Shown: one piece after another, positions 9,501 to 24,500 of the stretch
How positions within the stretch are numbered: position 1 is the stretch's first letter
Layout: each line of letters opens with the position of its first letter
DNA from: Phlebotomus papatasi
Lineage: Eukaryota; Arthropoda; Insecta; Diptera; Psychodidae
Length of the DNA stretch: 64,000 nucleotides
Reading direction: 5' to 3'
NCBI RefSeq assembly: GCF_024763615.1
Contig: NC_077224.1
Span: forward strand, 1,426,001-1,490,000
Program-made: the position numbers and the translations under genes
Notes under the pieces: model-generated
Database searches by the model: none
What the model was told of the DNA's origin: nothing
Seen by the model: only the letters and a program-made list of their open reading frames with translations

Positions 9501-12500
9501 CGCAGACAAAAGTCCTGCGACTGTCGCAAGAGTCCAATTCGATATTTCGGAAGAAGAAAGTGGTGCACTGATCGATGAAATTTAAATCCTGCACCCAAAC
9601 TCTTTCAATGCCCCTGCTGCAGAATAAAATAAATTAATAAGAAAATGAAAAATTGTAGTAACAATTAACAATTTTTTGTCGAGCATTTATTCACTAATTT
9701 GCAATTGAAGTAAGCTGAAAGTAGATTTTTTTTTACCTAAAGTGCATCATTTGTCTGGACAGGAAGTGCCAGAGAGGCGATGTATCTCCACGGATGAAGG
9801 GCATTGAAGCATTGTCGGATCTGCAGAAGTCTCTGGCCTCATAGAAAGTCATGGGAGCACCAACAAAGATGTAACAAGTGTCAACAATAAGGGTCCATCC
9901 TGGAGGACACTTTCCATCGAGGATCGTCTCGTTGTTCATGTAGAATGGCAGAAATTGCACTTCAAGGAGGATTGGATCGTCTGCACAGAAGGTAAATATC
10001 AATTTAGTATTTCAACATCCTACCTAACACTTAACCTTTCCTACTAACCTGCCCGATCCCTAATCCTCCCACTGACTGCGAGTGTTGTGTTGTAATTCCA
10101 ATAATTGTGCCTAGCATCGATTTTTGTCTTCCACACATCCAGAGTACTTTATTAGGACAGAAAATTATTATTAAAATTACATTCTTGACTTAGTACAATT
10201 AATCAAGAGGATATTAACAAAATTACCTGTTCCAAAATTGAAAGTCGAATCTACGATGGTAAAATTTTGAGATTATTGTCACGCATGCAAATAGTCCAAT
10301 ATAATAAAGTAGGTAAATTTTGGGACATCATTGATGCATTTGATAAATACGAGAAAGAAAAAAAAAGAGAAAAATACCATGCTAATCAGTTAAATCAAAT
10401 AATTACTTCACACCATGCATCGCAAAATATTATGATTTTCTAATAAGAATTTTATCGAATACGTTCAAGTTCTTATGATTGGCTTACATTGATCGATTGA
10501 CTGTGATCATTTCGTAATCATTGTCGGGATTGTAGAAAATGTTGTCCACATAATTTTGTCCAGCTGTTCCAGCCACAATTGTTGCTCTCCCACGCCAATC
10601 AGTGGCCACATTGCTGAATGCAATAAAAACAGAATGGGATGAGTTATCGGACGAAGCAAAAAAGTCAGTATTACGATAAAAATGATCAGTAACGAAATAA
10701 ATTTGATCGGTAAAAAATCAGTTAATAAAAAAACACCAGTGTGAATTCAAAAATTTAATTTTTTTTCTGTGAAAGAAATCGATTTTTGTTAAGGCTTCTA
10801 CACATTAGGAGCAATTTTCGTTAAAAAATGCTCTGTTCTTTAAAGGAAATTGCCTGCAGTGCTGTAGGTGGAAACGTCAAAATTCTGTCAAAAATAACAT
10901 TTTTCACGAAAATTTCTCCCAATGTGTAGATGCCTTTAGAAACAAAAAGAATTTTTGTCAGCAAAAAATCGATTTTTGTCCGATGAAACTCAATTTTGAT
11001 CAGTAAAATAAAGCAATTTTATATCGATTTTTTTACCGACCCAATTTGATTTATTTACTGAAAACAATTTTGGCAGCACAAAATTGATATTGTTCAGATG
11101 ACAATCAAATTTTAATCAGCAAAAAATCAATTTTGATTAAAAAAATCAATTTTGATACCGATTTTTACCGACCCAATTTGATTTATTTACTGGAAACTAT
11201 TTTTTGCAACATAAAATTGATATGGTTTGGTCAGCAAAAAATCAATTGTGATTAAAAAAAACAATTTTGAAACCGATTTTTACTGACCTAATTTGATTTA
11301 TTTACCGGAAAAAAATTTGGGCTGCAGTAAATCGATTTTTGTCAGAAGGAAATCGACTTTGATAAGTAATAAAATAATTTTGGTCAGCAAAAATACGAAT
11401 TAAGGGTAATAAAAATCAATTTGGCCAGTAAAATACTTAAAAGTAAAATATATTTATATTTATCAAAAGCAATTGTGATTTTGGTCAACACAAAAACGAT
11501 TTTTATTAGAAGAATACCAATTTTGAACAATTAAAAAGCAATTTTGGTGAATAAATTAATCGAATTTTATTTAGTAAAAAAAATAATAATTTTAGCGTCG
11601 ATAAAACAATAATAATTTTAGCCTGCGACACACCTCGAAATCAAAATTCGCATTTCTTTCTTTCCAAAAATATTTAATAGACTCTATCCCATTCTTTCGG
11701 GCTCAAAATTGGACAGAAATAAATTTAATTTAATGTGGATGTTCAAAAAGACAAAAAAGAATGCGAAAGAGTGGAATAGGCAGGCATATGCCAAACTTTT
11801 AAAAAAGAAAGGGATGCGAATTTCGACTTCATTAAATTTTCCCGATCAAAAAGGCGTCCAGTAGCTATTACTGCCCAAATTTAATTATATACCGAAAAAA
11901 GCATAAAAACGATTCTTCTTTCAGAGAATATTCAACTTTAATGTGTACAAATTAATTTTAGTCAATGAAATAAGCGGATTTTGGTCAGTAATGGCTCCGG
12001 CACACCTTTTAAATCAGGAAAATTTCATGAAGTCGAAATTCGAATCACTTTCTTTCTCACACTCTCAGATTAGGAAAATTTCATATAGTCGAATGAAACA
12101 TTCTTTCCTTTTTCAAGCATTTTGCATACGACTATCCCACTCTTTCGCACTCTTCTTCTTCTTTTAAACATCACACCAAATTCAATTCAGCTCAATCGAA
12201 TTTAGAGAGCGAAAGAATGAGACAGACATACGTAAAACGTGTAAGAAAGAAAGGGATTCAAATTTCGGCTTCGTGAAATTTTCCTGATCTAAAAGGTGTG
12301 CCGAAGGCATTACTGACCATAATTGATTTTTTTACTGATAAAATTTGATTTATTTGCTGACGAAATAGTCAGTGTTTTACTGAAAAAAATTAATTATTTT
12401 TAGTAACCTAATTTTTTTACTGCCAAAATTCGATATTTTTACTGACTAAATTTATTTTTTTATTTTAATCCAGAAGAAGTTTTAAAAAATACGAAAAAAA

Positions 12501-15500
12501 TTAAATGTCCTTGACTCCTTTCCAATAATAGTTTTTCAAAGTCAGAGGTTTAAAAGTCTCCTGTCAGAATTATTCTCAACTTATCGAGACAAATTTCGGT
12601 TTATTGGAAAGGTCTTGCTGTTTCGGATAAAACTGTACCGCTATACCGATAATTTTTTTTAAGTATTTAAAAATAATAGTGAAAAACTTACTGATAGAAT
12701 CCATTGTGAGCCGTGGTTTGGTAAATTGGCAGACGAACTTTGTCAAAGCCTGAAATTTCCACAATTCTTCCACCGCGATTTCTATGAACGTAGTTATTGG
12801 AGAAGTTGGAGACAACTTGCTTCAGAGCAATCACATCTTCATAAGCAGCTAAATTTTGAGTGAAGTAATTTTTAAAGACGGTAATTTCCTGATATGGAGA
12901 TGATTGTCGACCCTCCACGCACAGTGATGGACGATTCCGGTTCCCTGTGAAGAGATTGTGATGCACCCATCCACGAAGGGATGTAGCTGATCCTCGTGAG
13001 TCGGATCTTATTGAGAGACCTCCTTGATTCCATTGTACCAGGTTATTCTGAAAAGAAATACGACAAAATCAGTAGGGTCATGACTGAAAATCGATTATGC
13101 TGACTTACCCGGAAGAACAAGGATTGCATATTTTGCACATCGAGTCTTATTGTTGATTCACATGTCGAGAAATTTCCATACAATTGTATACAATTTCTCA
13201 TGAAACGATTGTGTTCAAGGGTAAGTGTTGGAGATACTTCTCCAGCTGTGGAGTAAGAAACAGCTCCTCGGATCGCTCCAGAAATCTCTGAATTGGAAAT
13301 ATTGTGCTGGGAATCTCGATCTGAAAAAAATTGTTGAGAATGAGGATGATCACTGAGAAAAAAAGAGGGTGCGATTAACTTTTTTTCCTCGTAACTTTAA
13401 CACTTTTTAGGTATAAAAATATATCAACATTTTAATGTTAATTTTACACTTTTTTAAGGGTAAAATTAACATGAAAAAGGGTAATTTTAACCCCTAATAC
13501 ACCTAAAAAGGGTAAAATTTACACTGATTTCGGATCAATAATGCAGGGTAAAATTAACATTTCCGGAGTGTTATTTTAACTTTTTCGGATTTCTCTCACC
13601 AGTGCACAGTGTGTCGAATCGCCTAAAAGGCGGCCAAAATTATAAGGGATAGAGTTTGCGTCTTCGGGTCTTCAGAAGCCCCCCATAAGTGGACCCAAGG
13701 ATTTAAAATATGATGTGCGTTTCCCCCACCCCCCTCTCCTTCCCCTCCAAAAACATGTTTCATTTTCATTTTAGGATATGTTTTGGAGAATACCCAGGCG
13801 GACATTTCGTTCATACATACCCATGACCTTGAGGCTTGACTTCTTTATGCTTTCCAAGGTCAAAGTATAAAAACGTGATTTTATGGGAAAACTCGAAACA
13901 CGTGATGCAATTATTCTCATTTTTAAATGTTTTAACACATGTCCAGGCCGACTTTTTGTCCATACATACCTATGATGACCTTGAAAGCTTGAGGATAAAC
14001 TTTAAATAACCCTGAATTTGTGATTAGATATAAAGATTGTGTCTTCGGACCTTCGGTGGACACCCCATTCGTCGACTCTGGCAATCGAAATATAATACTC
14101 ATTTCGCCCACTCTCCTCCCCTACCCTTCCAAAAACATGTTTTTATAGCATAACTCAAAACACGTAATGCGATCAATTTCATTTTCAAACATGTTTTAAA
14201 GAAAATCTAAATCGACTTTTTTCTCCTTACATACGTTCGACCTTGATGGCATACGTTTTTGAGTTTTTCAAAGTCAAATTATAGAAATATATTACATATT
14301 TGTAATACCTTGAAAATGGATTCTATGTCTTCTTCAACAATTGATGTTTCAAAGCTTGTCTATCAAGGGAAGTACTTGAGTTTTCGAAGGAAATCCTTTA
14401 TGAAACTTTACATATTATCTACTTTTGGTGCGTCATATACGAACAGCACAATCGTAAAACGGTTAAAAATTCGCTTAAAATCACGCACAGCTTAATCATT
14501 AAAAAGGGCTTAAAATGCGCTTTAAATCACGCGCAGCTCAATCGTAAAATAGTTCAGAATGCGCTTAAGATCACACACAGCTCAATCATAAAACGGTTAA
14601 GAATGCACTTAAAATCATGCACAGCTCAATCATAAAACCGCTAAGAATGCGCTTAAAATCATGCACAGCTTAATCGTAAAACGGTTAAAAATTTGCTTAA
14701 AATAACGCACTACTTAATTATGAAACGATTAAGTATGCGCTTAAAATCACGCACAGCTTAATCATAAAATGGTTTTAAGCGTAATTTTGACTGTTTTACG
14801 ATTGAGCTGTGCGTGATTTTAAGCGCATACTTAACCGTTTTACGTTTGGGCCATGTGTGATTTTAAGCGCATTCTTAGCCGTTTTACAATTGAGCTGTGC
14901 GTTATTTTAAGCGCATTCATAAGAGAGTTTTATTTGGGGACTTAATGCAAGCTTGCATAGGCTGAGGTGCATGCACTGATTTTGGACATTGCTCATTGCA
15001 AGTCTAGCAATTTGCACTAAGTTAACTCTTTATTATATAAGAGGGGTATTCATACTACACAGTCAATTTCCAATATTAGAAGTTGGCAGACATCGTAGAC
15101 GTAATGGGTTTATAAGAATAAAATTTGGAAATGTTTGAACAGTGATACGACCATTAGTAGGGTAAATGTACTTACTGAAGCCAATGGCTGAGATTGGAAG
15201 AGTAACAATTTCTGCGAAGAATCCATGATCAGCAGGAGCTCCACTGGCAACAAGACGAACACTTAGCGAAGGCATTGTTGTTCGGAAGAGATACTTGTCA
15301 TTTCCAGAATCTGCCTCTATCACTCCAATCTTTCGAGCTGTTACATTGTAAATATCCCCATCGAACAGATGAATACCATCTCTCCTGCCATATTCCCGGG
15401 AATGATTGAAGAGATTAGATTGAAGCAGTCGGAATCCCAATGGTTTAACTCGATAAGCACTATTGAAGATCTTTACACAATTAACAGGATTGTTGTCGTA

Positions 15501-18500
15501 CTTGTAGTACACGATTACTCTTTCTTCAATTGTGATTTCTTTCTCAGTATCGCAGATGTCAATCAACGAGAAGAGAGAATAAGGAAGATCAAGTGATCTT
15601 AGTGGTGTAAAGCTCGATTCATCACTTTCTCTGCCTTCTCCCGTCAAAGAGATCGCATTGATCCCTTGTCCCAGCGTTCCAAAGACTCGCAGGAACTGCA
15701 CATGAACACTTGCAGTTGGTGAGATCAAGTTCAAAGCATGATGTGCTGAATTTTTCACTGTTACTGATGAAATTCTGGGATTCTTGAAGATAGATTGAAT
15801 TGCTGGAGATTTTTCTCCATGAAGAATTCCTGCACTCTCAATTCGAACTTGTTCCAAGGTACTCTCACTTGGCCTGCCATTGATCCTTGAATCATGCAGT
15901 CTATGCTCAAAGAGATCACTCTCAAAATCGGGATTTGCAAATCTAATTCCACCCCAGTAGTCTTTCTTATCGGGATCACCTTGGCAACTGACAAAAACAA
16001 ATTCAGAATCCCACTGACACTCATGCCTACGTCCGTAGAGTTGCCCATTGAGTCGTTCAGGACATTCTTCCATTCGATTTTCATCACCTTCGCACTCAAG
16101 TGGCTCAACCCATGACCAAATTCTGGTCAGGGAATTTGTGTGGAATTCAATGCGTCTGTCATGGGCAAAGAAGACATTCAGAGGATCAAAACCGAGTTCT
16201 CTGCAAACCACCTGAGCATTTCTCTCTGTAAAACGTCGATCGCAGATTGGTACCCATTGGAGTGTGGTATGATTGAAGTATTCGAGGAAACCTTGATGCG
16301 TCGGATCAATCTCATTGTCCTCGTAGGAACAATTGCGATTCGTACAGAGACGAATTGAATCATGAACTACGAGGTTTTCAAGTGATCTCTCCACACGATT
16401 TAGTTCTGCTGTTTGCCTAGCTATCGGTCTCATTATAATCTCACCATTGCTGCTACCCATTGCTTGTAGAGTTCCTAAAACCAGAATCCCCACATTGGGA
16501 GCAAATTCCATCTCAACGCCAGTTCCTATTGAAAGGGTAACTCCGGGCATCACTGTGATATCACTCTTGATCACGTAAGGCACTTCACGACGGAATAGCG
16601 AAAGATCTTCGAAGATTCTTCCACCCAAATTGTCAAGATCAACTGATTTGCGTTCGTCGAATGATACTGACATACTAGCATCAACATTATCTTCCAAGAG
16701 GAAAGGTCTGAAGATCACCTCTGCATGGTTATTCCAGTCATCAAAATCGAAAATTCGAGTATAAATGTGATCCACTTCAATTGATCCCCACCAATTTTCT
16801 GTGGCATCTAGGAAATTGCTGAGTCTGGCAGAAATAACTCCAGCTACGAGATCATAATCCATACGATTTCCTGTTATCAAATTCCTTCGAATCATGACTT
16901 TTTGGATTCCGCCAAAACCGATAACGGTTGTCGGATCCGATCGACGTTGTTGTCGTCCTTTCAGAGCCATTGAGAGACCTCTCGTTAGTCCAGGTGCTTC
17001 AAAACGATTATTCCGGATGTCGTTATAGACAAAAACTGCATGGACTGTTCCAAGGATCTCACTTTGACTGTCCGCTTTGAATTCCACCATGAACTTCCCG
17101 TTGTTGTCTATAATTCTGTTGTTGTCGATCTTTAGTTTCTTCTCCATCCCCCGGAAACCTATCAATCCAGGAAGGCAAGTATTTTCCGCAAAGGTATTGC
17201 CTGTTATGTTAACTTCTGCATAATGACCAGCAATGCTAATGCCAAAGTTGCGATTCTTAGTCCAGGTTCCGTTACCCAGGTACACAGAATGTGTAAAATT
17301 TTCATTGTACTGCCATACAAACGGTAGACTCAATTCCATTCCTCCCAGTGAATTTCTCTCAACTGTTGTATCCTGAAGAACGTAGTGGAAGAGATTGTTT
17401 GAAGATCTTAAATCCTTTGAGAACTGCCTAATACCTCTTCCATTGTCAATGATCATGGAACTATTGATATGAATGGTTATTTCGGAAATATTACTTTCAT
17501 GAACATCCCAGAAAGGAGCATGAATGAAAACTGCTTCTTCTCGATTATGACTAATTTCCGATTTGACTATCTTCATGGATTCGTTAGCTTTGCGAAGATA
17601 GTGTTCCCCTTTTTCTCCCAGATATCTATTGTAATACGTTGCAGAGAGTCCTCGAAGATTTCTCTGGATTTTCGTTCGGGAAACATAAAGTGTTGGAACA
17701 GGACCCCTTACAATTCTGTTGCGGATGTTTTGAACAGGAGCCGGAATTGTAGACAGTGTTATAACAACTCCTCCAAGACCTAGCTCACCACTTCGGTAAT
17801 GAAGAATAATTCCGTAGGAACTACTAGTAACTGGGAATACTGAAAGATCCCTGGACACTTGCCAAATGTCCGATCTGTGATTAGGTGTTTGAGCATCATG
17901 GAACCAAATGTCTTCCGTAGAATGATTTTGAACTGGATTTAGTAATTGAATTCCAATGACATATCCAGGATGACAACGAATATTGAAGGTCCTTTCTACG
18001 GGGTCCCCTATATGTTTGGCCGTTACGATATGATAGATCTGCCAAGTTTCAAGATCTATAGATTCATTGTGATCAGGAAGCATAAAAGGCCGATAGTTGG
18101 ACTCTTCAGCGTTGTAATCTGGTTCAACATTTCTATCTGTCGGGATATGAAACCATCCGGCAATTTCTCTCTGTTCAACGGCCGAAAGGACGGGATCATG
18201 AGTAATTCCTGATGCAGAATTGTCTCGAATAATGGATGATTGCACTCTCAGTCCTAATTGCTTCAAACTGATTCCATTTCCACGATTGTTGGCAAATTCA
18301 CTGTTTTTGACGTTATTGATGCCATCTCCGCCAAAGATATCCGAATATACGACACCCAAGCCATCATGAAGATTGTTAACTATACGCACATTCTCAAGAT
18401 TGTGTCGTGCAAAGTCCATTTGAAGGGCTGGCTTGAAGGTATTGGTGGAGTAATCGAAGACTCCAGCTTTTTCAATGGTTACGTATTGTAGATCTACCCT

Positions 18501-21500
18501 TTCAGCCAACACGCCAAATCTCACTCCTGCCCAAGCTCCTTCATAGCACCGAATTCCGACATCGTATTCGTGTGTGCAGGAATTCTCAAATTCCCCTCGA
18601 TCTGCTCTCTCAGACCTGCATTGTGTTATATCGATATCATGCTCTGTACATCGGACATGGGACAGAACGATATCTTCAGTCGTTCCAGCTCCAGGGACTT
18701 CCGATCTTTGAAGCCGCCAGTCATAGGGATTTAGCGCTAATCCCAATTGATGACAAACTAAAGCTGAATTTATGATATTCCATCCGTAATCACAGACTGT
18801 TCCCCACCTACCATCCACGTAAACTTGCAGCCGACCTTCGTGCTCATCAACACCTCCCAACAACCGAACAGGAACTGTAGGTGTCGTTTCAACATTGGGC
18901 TCAGTTTCTGAATCCATCATTTCGGCCTCCATCGTAAAAGCTTCATTTGTCTCATTATCTGCGGTTGCAATAGGTTCGCGTTTCAGTGTAAAGGTGATGT
19001 CATCTGGGTTGCGACCTCTTGCTTCGAGTTTTCCAGCAACCATAAGTCCAACATTGGGAACAAAGTTCAAGGTAACACCTGAATGAATAACTAATTTTCC
19101 ACCTGGACGAACATTGATATCCTTTTCTACAGTGTAAGTTCCACTGGTAAGAGTGATCTGCCCATCAATCTCGCCGCCTACTTTATCGAAAGTTTCAGAA
19201 TGGAATGACGGCACAAAAGTTGGATTGGAAGAGATCTTATTGGTTCCAGGATTTGATGGATGTAGCAAGTACGGGAAGTAATTAATTTTAGCCAGGTCAT
19301 ACCTGAAAAGACGGAAAGATCATTAGTAGAACTGGCCAATATATGTATTTGCATGTTTTTATTAAGCGTTCTCAGGCCGTATTTGACCCTTTATCTTCAC
19401 GAATTGGGCTCTTGTGGTTCTAAATAAACCCTATGCATATTTTGACATATTTCATGTTTATTTGCATATTTGCATTTTTGCATATTTACGAATTTTAACA
19501 TATTTACCAATATCTTTTTCACGTCATCTCGTTTGTCGAAGCTACAATTTTTGTTATTCTTTTGCATTGTATAATCTCTATAGTACGTAAAATCTAAAAG
19601 TTCATGGAAATTTGAGGAACAAAAAAGGTTTCCGAAATTGCAAGCCGACCGGAATTTGGCACACTTACCCTACCATTTTTTAAAAACATTATCTGTAAAA
19701 TAATTTGAGATGTTTTTCTTTAACATTTGACGTTGAAAAAAGTGATAGAAGGAATGAATTGAAGTTATTATATAAGGACGAAATGATGTTCAATTACGTT
19801 TTCTGTATATTAGATTCTAAAAGAACAAGAAATCCTAAGATCGGTTTTCCGGAAAGCGCTTAAAAACACGCACATGTCAATCATACAGTAGACTCTCTCT
19901 CAATCCGGAATATGGGGCAAAATGTCATCCGGTTTAGCGATAGAATTGAGCGTCAAAGCCTTTGTAAATTCCACGAAAAGCGATCAATTATAAACGAAGA
20001 ACTACAGCGAATTTGAGCGAATTAGCTTCATAATTAAACGTGAAAATTGTCAACAAAATTTGTCGCCCGATTAAGAAAGAGCCGATTGAGTGAGAGTCTA
20101 CTGTAAAACGATTCAGTTTGAGCTTGAAAATATGCACAGCTCAATCATAAAACGGTTAAGAATGTGCTTGAAAACCCGCACAGCACACACGTAAAACGGT
20201 TAAGATTGCGCATAAAAACATGCACAGCCTAAGCATAAAACGCTCAAAATTACGTTTGATCATTGAGCTGTGCATGATTTTAAGCGTATTAACCCTTTTA
20301 TAATTGAGCTGTGCGTGATTTTAAGCGCAATCTCAATTGTTTTAGGATTAGTAATACTAATACTTTTAGAAAATCAATAGAACCTACCTATCGTATCTGT
20401 GGAAGAGTTTCGCAAAAATCCTAGCTTCGTCCGTATGTCCTAAGTAGTTGAAGGTGACATTGAGAACTTCACTTTGATCAGATAGTTGTGACCCAACTTC
20501 GTACTTTGAATCTGGATTGAAGAAGATATTTCTAAAGATGTCAACATTACTTGAAGAGATCACAACCGGAGCGGCTACTCGTGACCGTGGATTAAGTCGT
20601 CCAACTCCAGCTTCTCCTTCAACTCCTTCATCTTCCACAGGACCAAAAGCCTCTTGGATTTTATTTTCTCTGATAAAATTTCTCGTAAATAGGATTGATT
20701 GTATTCGTCTGGTTGTGTAGGGAGAGAGCCCAAGTGAAGCTACGTAAATGCCTCGATTTTTGTAAAATTGATTGTGTTGGACGATGATCCGTGCTGGAAG
20801 TTGTCGAAACTCCTCTAGAGGTCGATTCCTAATCAACAAGGCCCCAAAAGTACCCTTCCGGAATTCATTAAACTCAATTCTAGCATTGAGATTTAGTGCT
20901 GGACTTATAAGTAAGCCTATTCGATTGTCATGTTCGAAAATATTCTGACCAATTTGTAGATTGAGCTTTTTGCCATTTTGATCTGGGAACCAGCATGTTT
21001 GAATTTCCACGGAGTTGGAGAGGCTGTCATTGAACCAATTTCCCGTGATATTTACCCAAGATTCACCAGAATAATTCCCATGGTAGATACCACTCTCGAT
21101 ATTCCGGAAGATCTCTGAATACTGAACTGCGGTGGTTTGATTGAAGGGATAAAATTCTTCTCTGTCTTTGGCTGTTTGATTGAGCCACACAGCTAAGCCA
21201 TATTCACGATTTCCCGTGAGATATGTTCGGGAAATATTTCTGTTCCCTCCGAAGTACGTGATGTTGATGCCACTACCCTGATTGAAGCCAATTCTGCTCT
21301 CAGTCACATTAACATCACCCGCTCCATTGACCACATTGAGCCCTGCAGCATGTCCATTGTTGTTGATCATCGTCGTGTGGATGTGTACTTGAGACCTGAG
21401 ATTTCCCACAGCAACACCAGATCCACCATTGTCCTCGATACGACTCTTTGTGACATTGAGATCGTATGTTTTGCTCTGGCCTGCCGTCAATCGAAGGTAT

Positions 21501-24500
21501 CCCACCATTTCAGCTCTTGGTTGTGCCCGGAATCTCACGTAGATCTTCTCCCGCGTACTCGTGAGACTCTGAGGTCGAGTGTAATTGCGCACAGACCACA
21601 TTCCCAGAAGTCTATCATTAGGAGAAGCTCCATCAAAAACTTCTATCTGGGCTGTTTCATTTGTGGTCAAGACAAATTGCTGAAAGGAGACAGTTAACAC
21701 GAATCCTGGTCGCGTGAAGAAGTACTTCCCGCATTCTTTGGGCACAGCTGAAAATTGAGATTGGTCTACAGAGAGCCATATTGGGTAGATTTGTCCAGCT
21801 GTTGTTGGCAGAGAACACAATTCGTAGATCCTCAATTGACTGGGACGTTCATTGAACCTCCAATCGTGTCCTTCATATTTTACTCCATCAGCTCCACTGC
21901 TACTCACTGTACACCCTTCGAGATGAGCCAGGCCGTAGCTTGAGTTAACAAAAATCCCAATACCTCGGCTTCGGCGTACAACAACATCCCGAAATGTAAA
22001 TGCAGCATCTGATCGTGTTACATTGATTCCAGTAAAAGCTGAATGATCCACAGTAACATGGTGTAATACAGGAGGATTGCCCAGAACCTCAATGGCAGAT
22101 GTTGTTGAACCTCTAGGGCCATATCCTGCTCTCTTGATGTCCACATATTTGAGCTCAGAATGTGACAGGGATTCGAAGACCGCGTTATTGGCTGTTTGCG
22201 GTTCAGATAGGGCAAATTCAAAACGTATCCCTCGCCAATAGTGCGATTCCGCAGCGTGGAGTGGAAGACATTGGATACCAATGTCACTGTGATAGTCACA
22301 GACACCTGAACCCAACTGACGCCGATCCCAGGAGCATTTGAAGAGGGAGTCTTCACTTCCTTGGCACTCAGGTTCTTCTAGAAGCAGTCTTGGCTGATAG
22401 TTCTGGATTCTGTCCATCCAATTCCAGAAACGACCGCCTTTGAAGCCCATCTGACGACAGACGACTTCGTAGTTTGGAATTGTCCAACTGCAATTGGAAA
22501 ATAATATAATATTAGTGAATATTTTTTATATTTCTCTTTGATATATTTAGCAAAATGAAGCTATAAAATCTAACTAGTAAAAAATCTAACGCTTATTCTT
22601 GAACTACCAGGGGATCAAATCAAATTTAGATTATCATGATATTCCTTGAAATTATCATATACGGATACTTTCGAATAGATCAAAAATAAGCCTCTTTTAT
22701 AAGGATCAATTTTGATTTGGTGTATCTTCATTTTAGGAGCTGTACAATGTTCAGGTCTAGATTTCTTTTGAAACTTCTTCCTTAAACATTGTACTAGACT
22801 AATTTTATCAATGAGGATCAAGAAATCGTTGGAAGTGAAAAATCACTCAGAGAAAATGCATCACTTTTTCCAGAGCTTTCGGCTCAGTCTCAAAGCCTTC
22901 ATCATGATATATAAACATACTATCAGCCTACATCATGAAGGTTTGAAGACTGAGCCGAAAGCTCTGGAAAAAGTTGATGCATTTTGCCTGAATGTTTTTT
23001 CACTTCCAACGATTTCCGGACCCCAATTGATAAAATTAATTTCACGTCGGTTTTTCTTTAGAATAAGTATTAGACTAATTTAAAAGGGAACACAAGTTCT
23101 TGCGTACGTACAGCGATGATAACTTAAAGAGTTTAGGGTCGAGTGAACACCTCTTCGACAGGGAACTCATATTGACACTTTTGTCAAAAGGTTGAAATTT
23201 ATTTAATGTATCTAATGAAATGTAAGTATTATGGCGTTTTCTCATTAATCTACGTTTTTCGATAAAGATAAGTGTTCAAATTTCGTATTCCAAATGGTAC
23301 AGAGTAGGATGTCAATAGGCCCTGACACGAGTTCTTAAAGTGTCAATAGGTGTTCCTTTTATCCTAATTGTCTCGATTTACACATAAATTTTCACTTTTC
23401 AATAATTTCCAATTTTTTCTTGTTTGTAAACAGTCTAGAAACAGTCCATAGATTCCAGCTGGTGTAACTCTTAGTTTAAACTAATGAATAAAGCGAACTG
23501 AACTGAACTGAACGTCTCACGTACAGGTGCTTCCTCTGCCGTACAGAAATAACGGTACTGTGCCTAAATGAGGGCTACCCAAAATGTTGCTCCCTTAGCT
23601 CTTTTTGCATATCTGTTACACTATCTTAAAACTTAAGGCAAAATTTTAAATAAAACGTTAGTTTTTATTATGAATGTTAAGGGCAAAATGATCTCTAAAA
23701 TTTTGAAAAATTATAAAATTGCATGTACGTTCGTTATCTAGGTCTCTTGGAAGAGTTTTTATTAATTACTTAAGGATTTCTCTCCAGAAGTATACGCTTT
23801 AGTGTTGAAGCACTCAAAATGATCTTATTAATCGAATGTGACAAAGCAAGCTTCCTAGAGAGTTATTTACTTGATTCTGGGTGCACTCCCGTAAGAACCC
23901 AAATAGAATAAAGCTGATCCTTCAGAATATTTAGCTTTTAAAATTTGATAGAAAATGACTGTCATTCACTGAGGGCTCAGATTCATCAATTAGAGCCTAT
24001 GATCGTAAATTTCCTTAACCTATTTCTTTATAGTCAACTTTTGCAGGTAAAATATTCTCAAGGACCGGTCTGAGTTCAATTGGGCCCTTAAGTACTGGGA
24101 CGCAACGCACTTACGATTAAAATTTAGAGGTGTTCGTTCATAGCCAAGTTGGTTCCTGACACACAACCTACGGGGCTTAATATTCACTATGATTCACAAA
24201 ACCTTTTAAAATAATGTTTTATGAGGGCCAATAAATGCTATGCCGCGTTTGTAATGTGTCAGAAACTGATTTCAAAAATAAAACTTATTGTAAGTTATAT
24301 TATAGCCTTATGTTTAGGAAACATTGTATCCTTTAGGCATGAAATAAACTTCAAATTGAATTGAAATTGAATTGAATTGATTTGACTATATTAAGGCCCA
24401 AATAGACTCGGGCTGATCCTTGAGAATATTTAGACTATAAAACTTGTCAGTAAAAATTTATCCTAAACTGTCATACACTGAGGGCATAAGAACATCAGTT

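Larger units (their letters stand above)
10670..12470. repeat. Diverged GGTCAGTAAA minisatellite in bark intron 6
   Basis: Loosely spaced copies of TTGGTCAGYAAAAAATCAATTTTGAT and their inverted forms (TTTACTGACC) fill much of the intron, interrupted by three MITEs. They resemble, but are more diverged than, the 6.6-8.0 kb array. Confidence 0.6.

Noticed and set aside
15063..15175. C-terminal extension of bark exon 4 to the stop at 15063
   Set aside because: A GTAAGT donor at 15175 joins in phase to exon 5, whose product continues the family sequence and reaches the lectin and membrane segments.
15369..18775. Plus-strand open frames opposite bark exon 4
   Set aside because: They are antisense shadows of a long coding exon, without domains or splice support.
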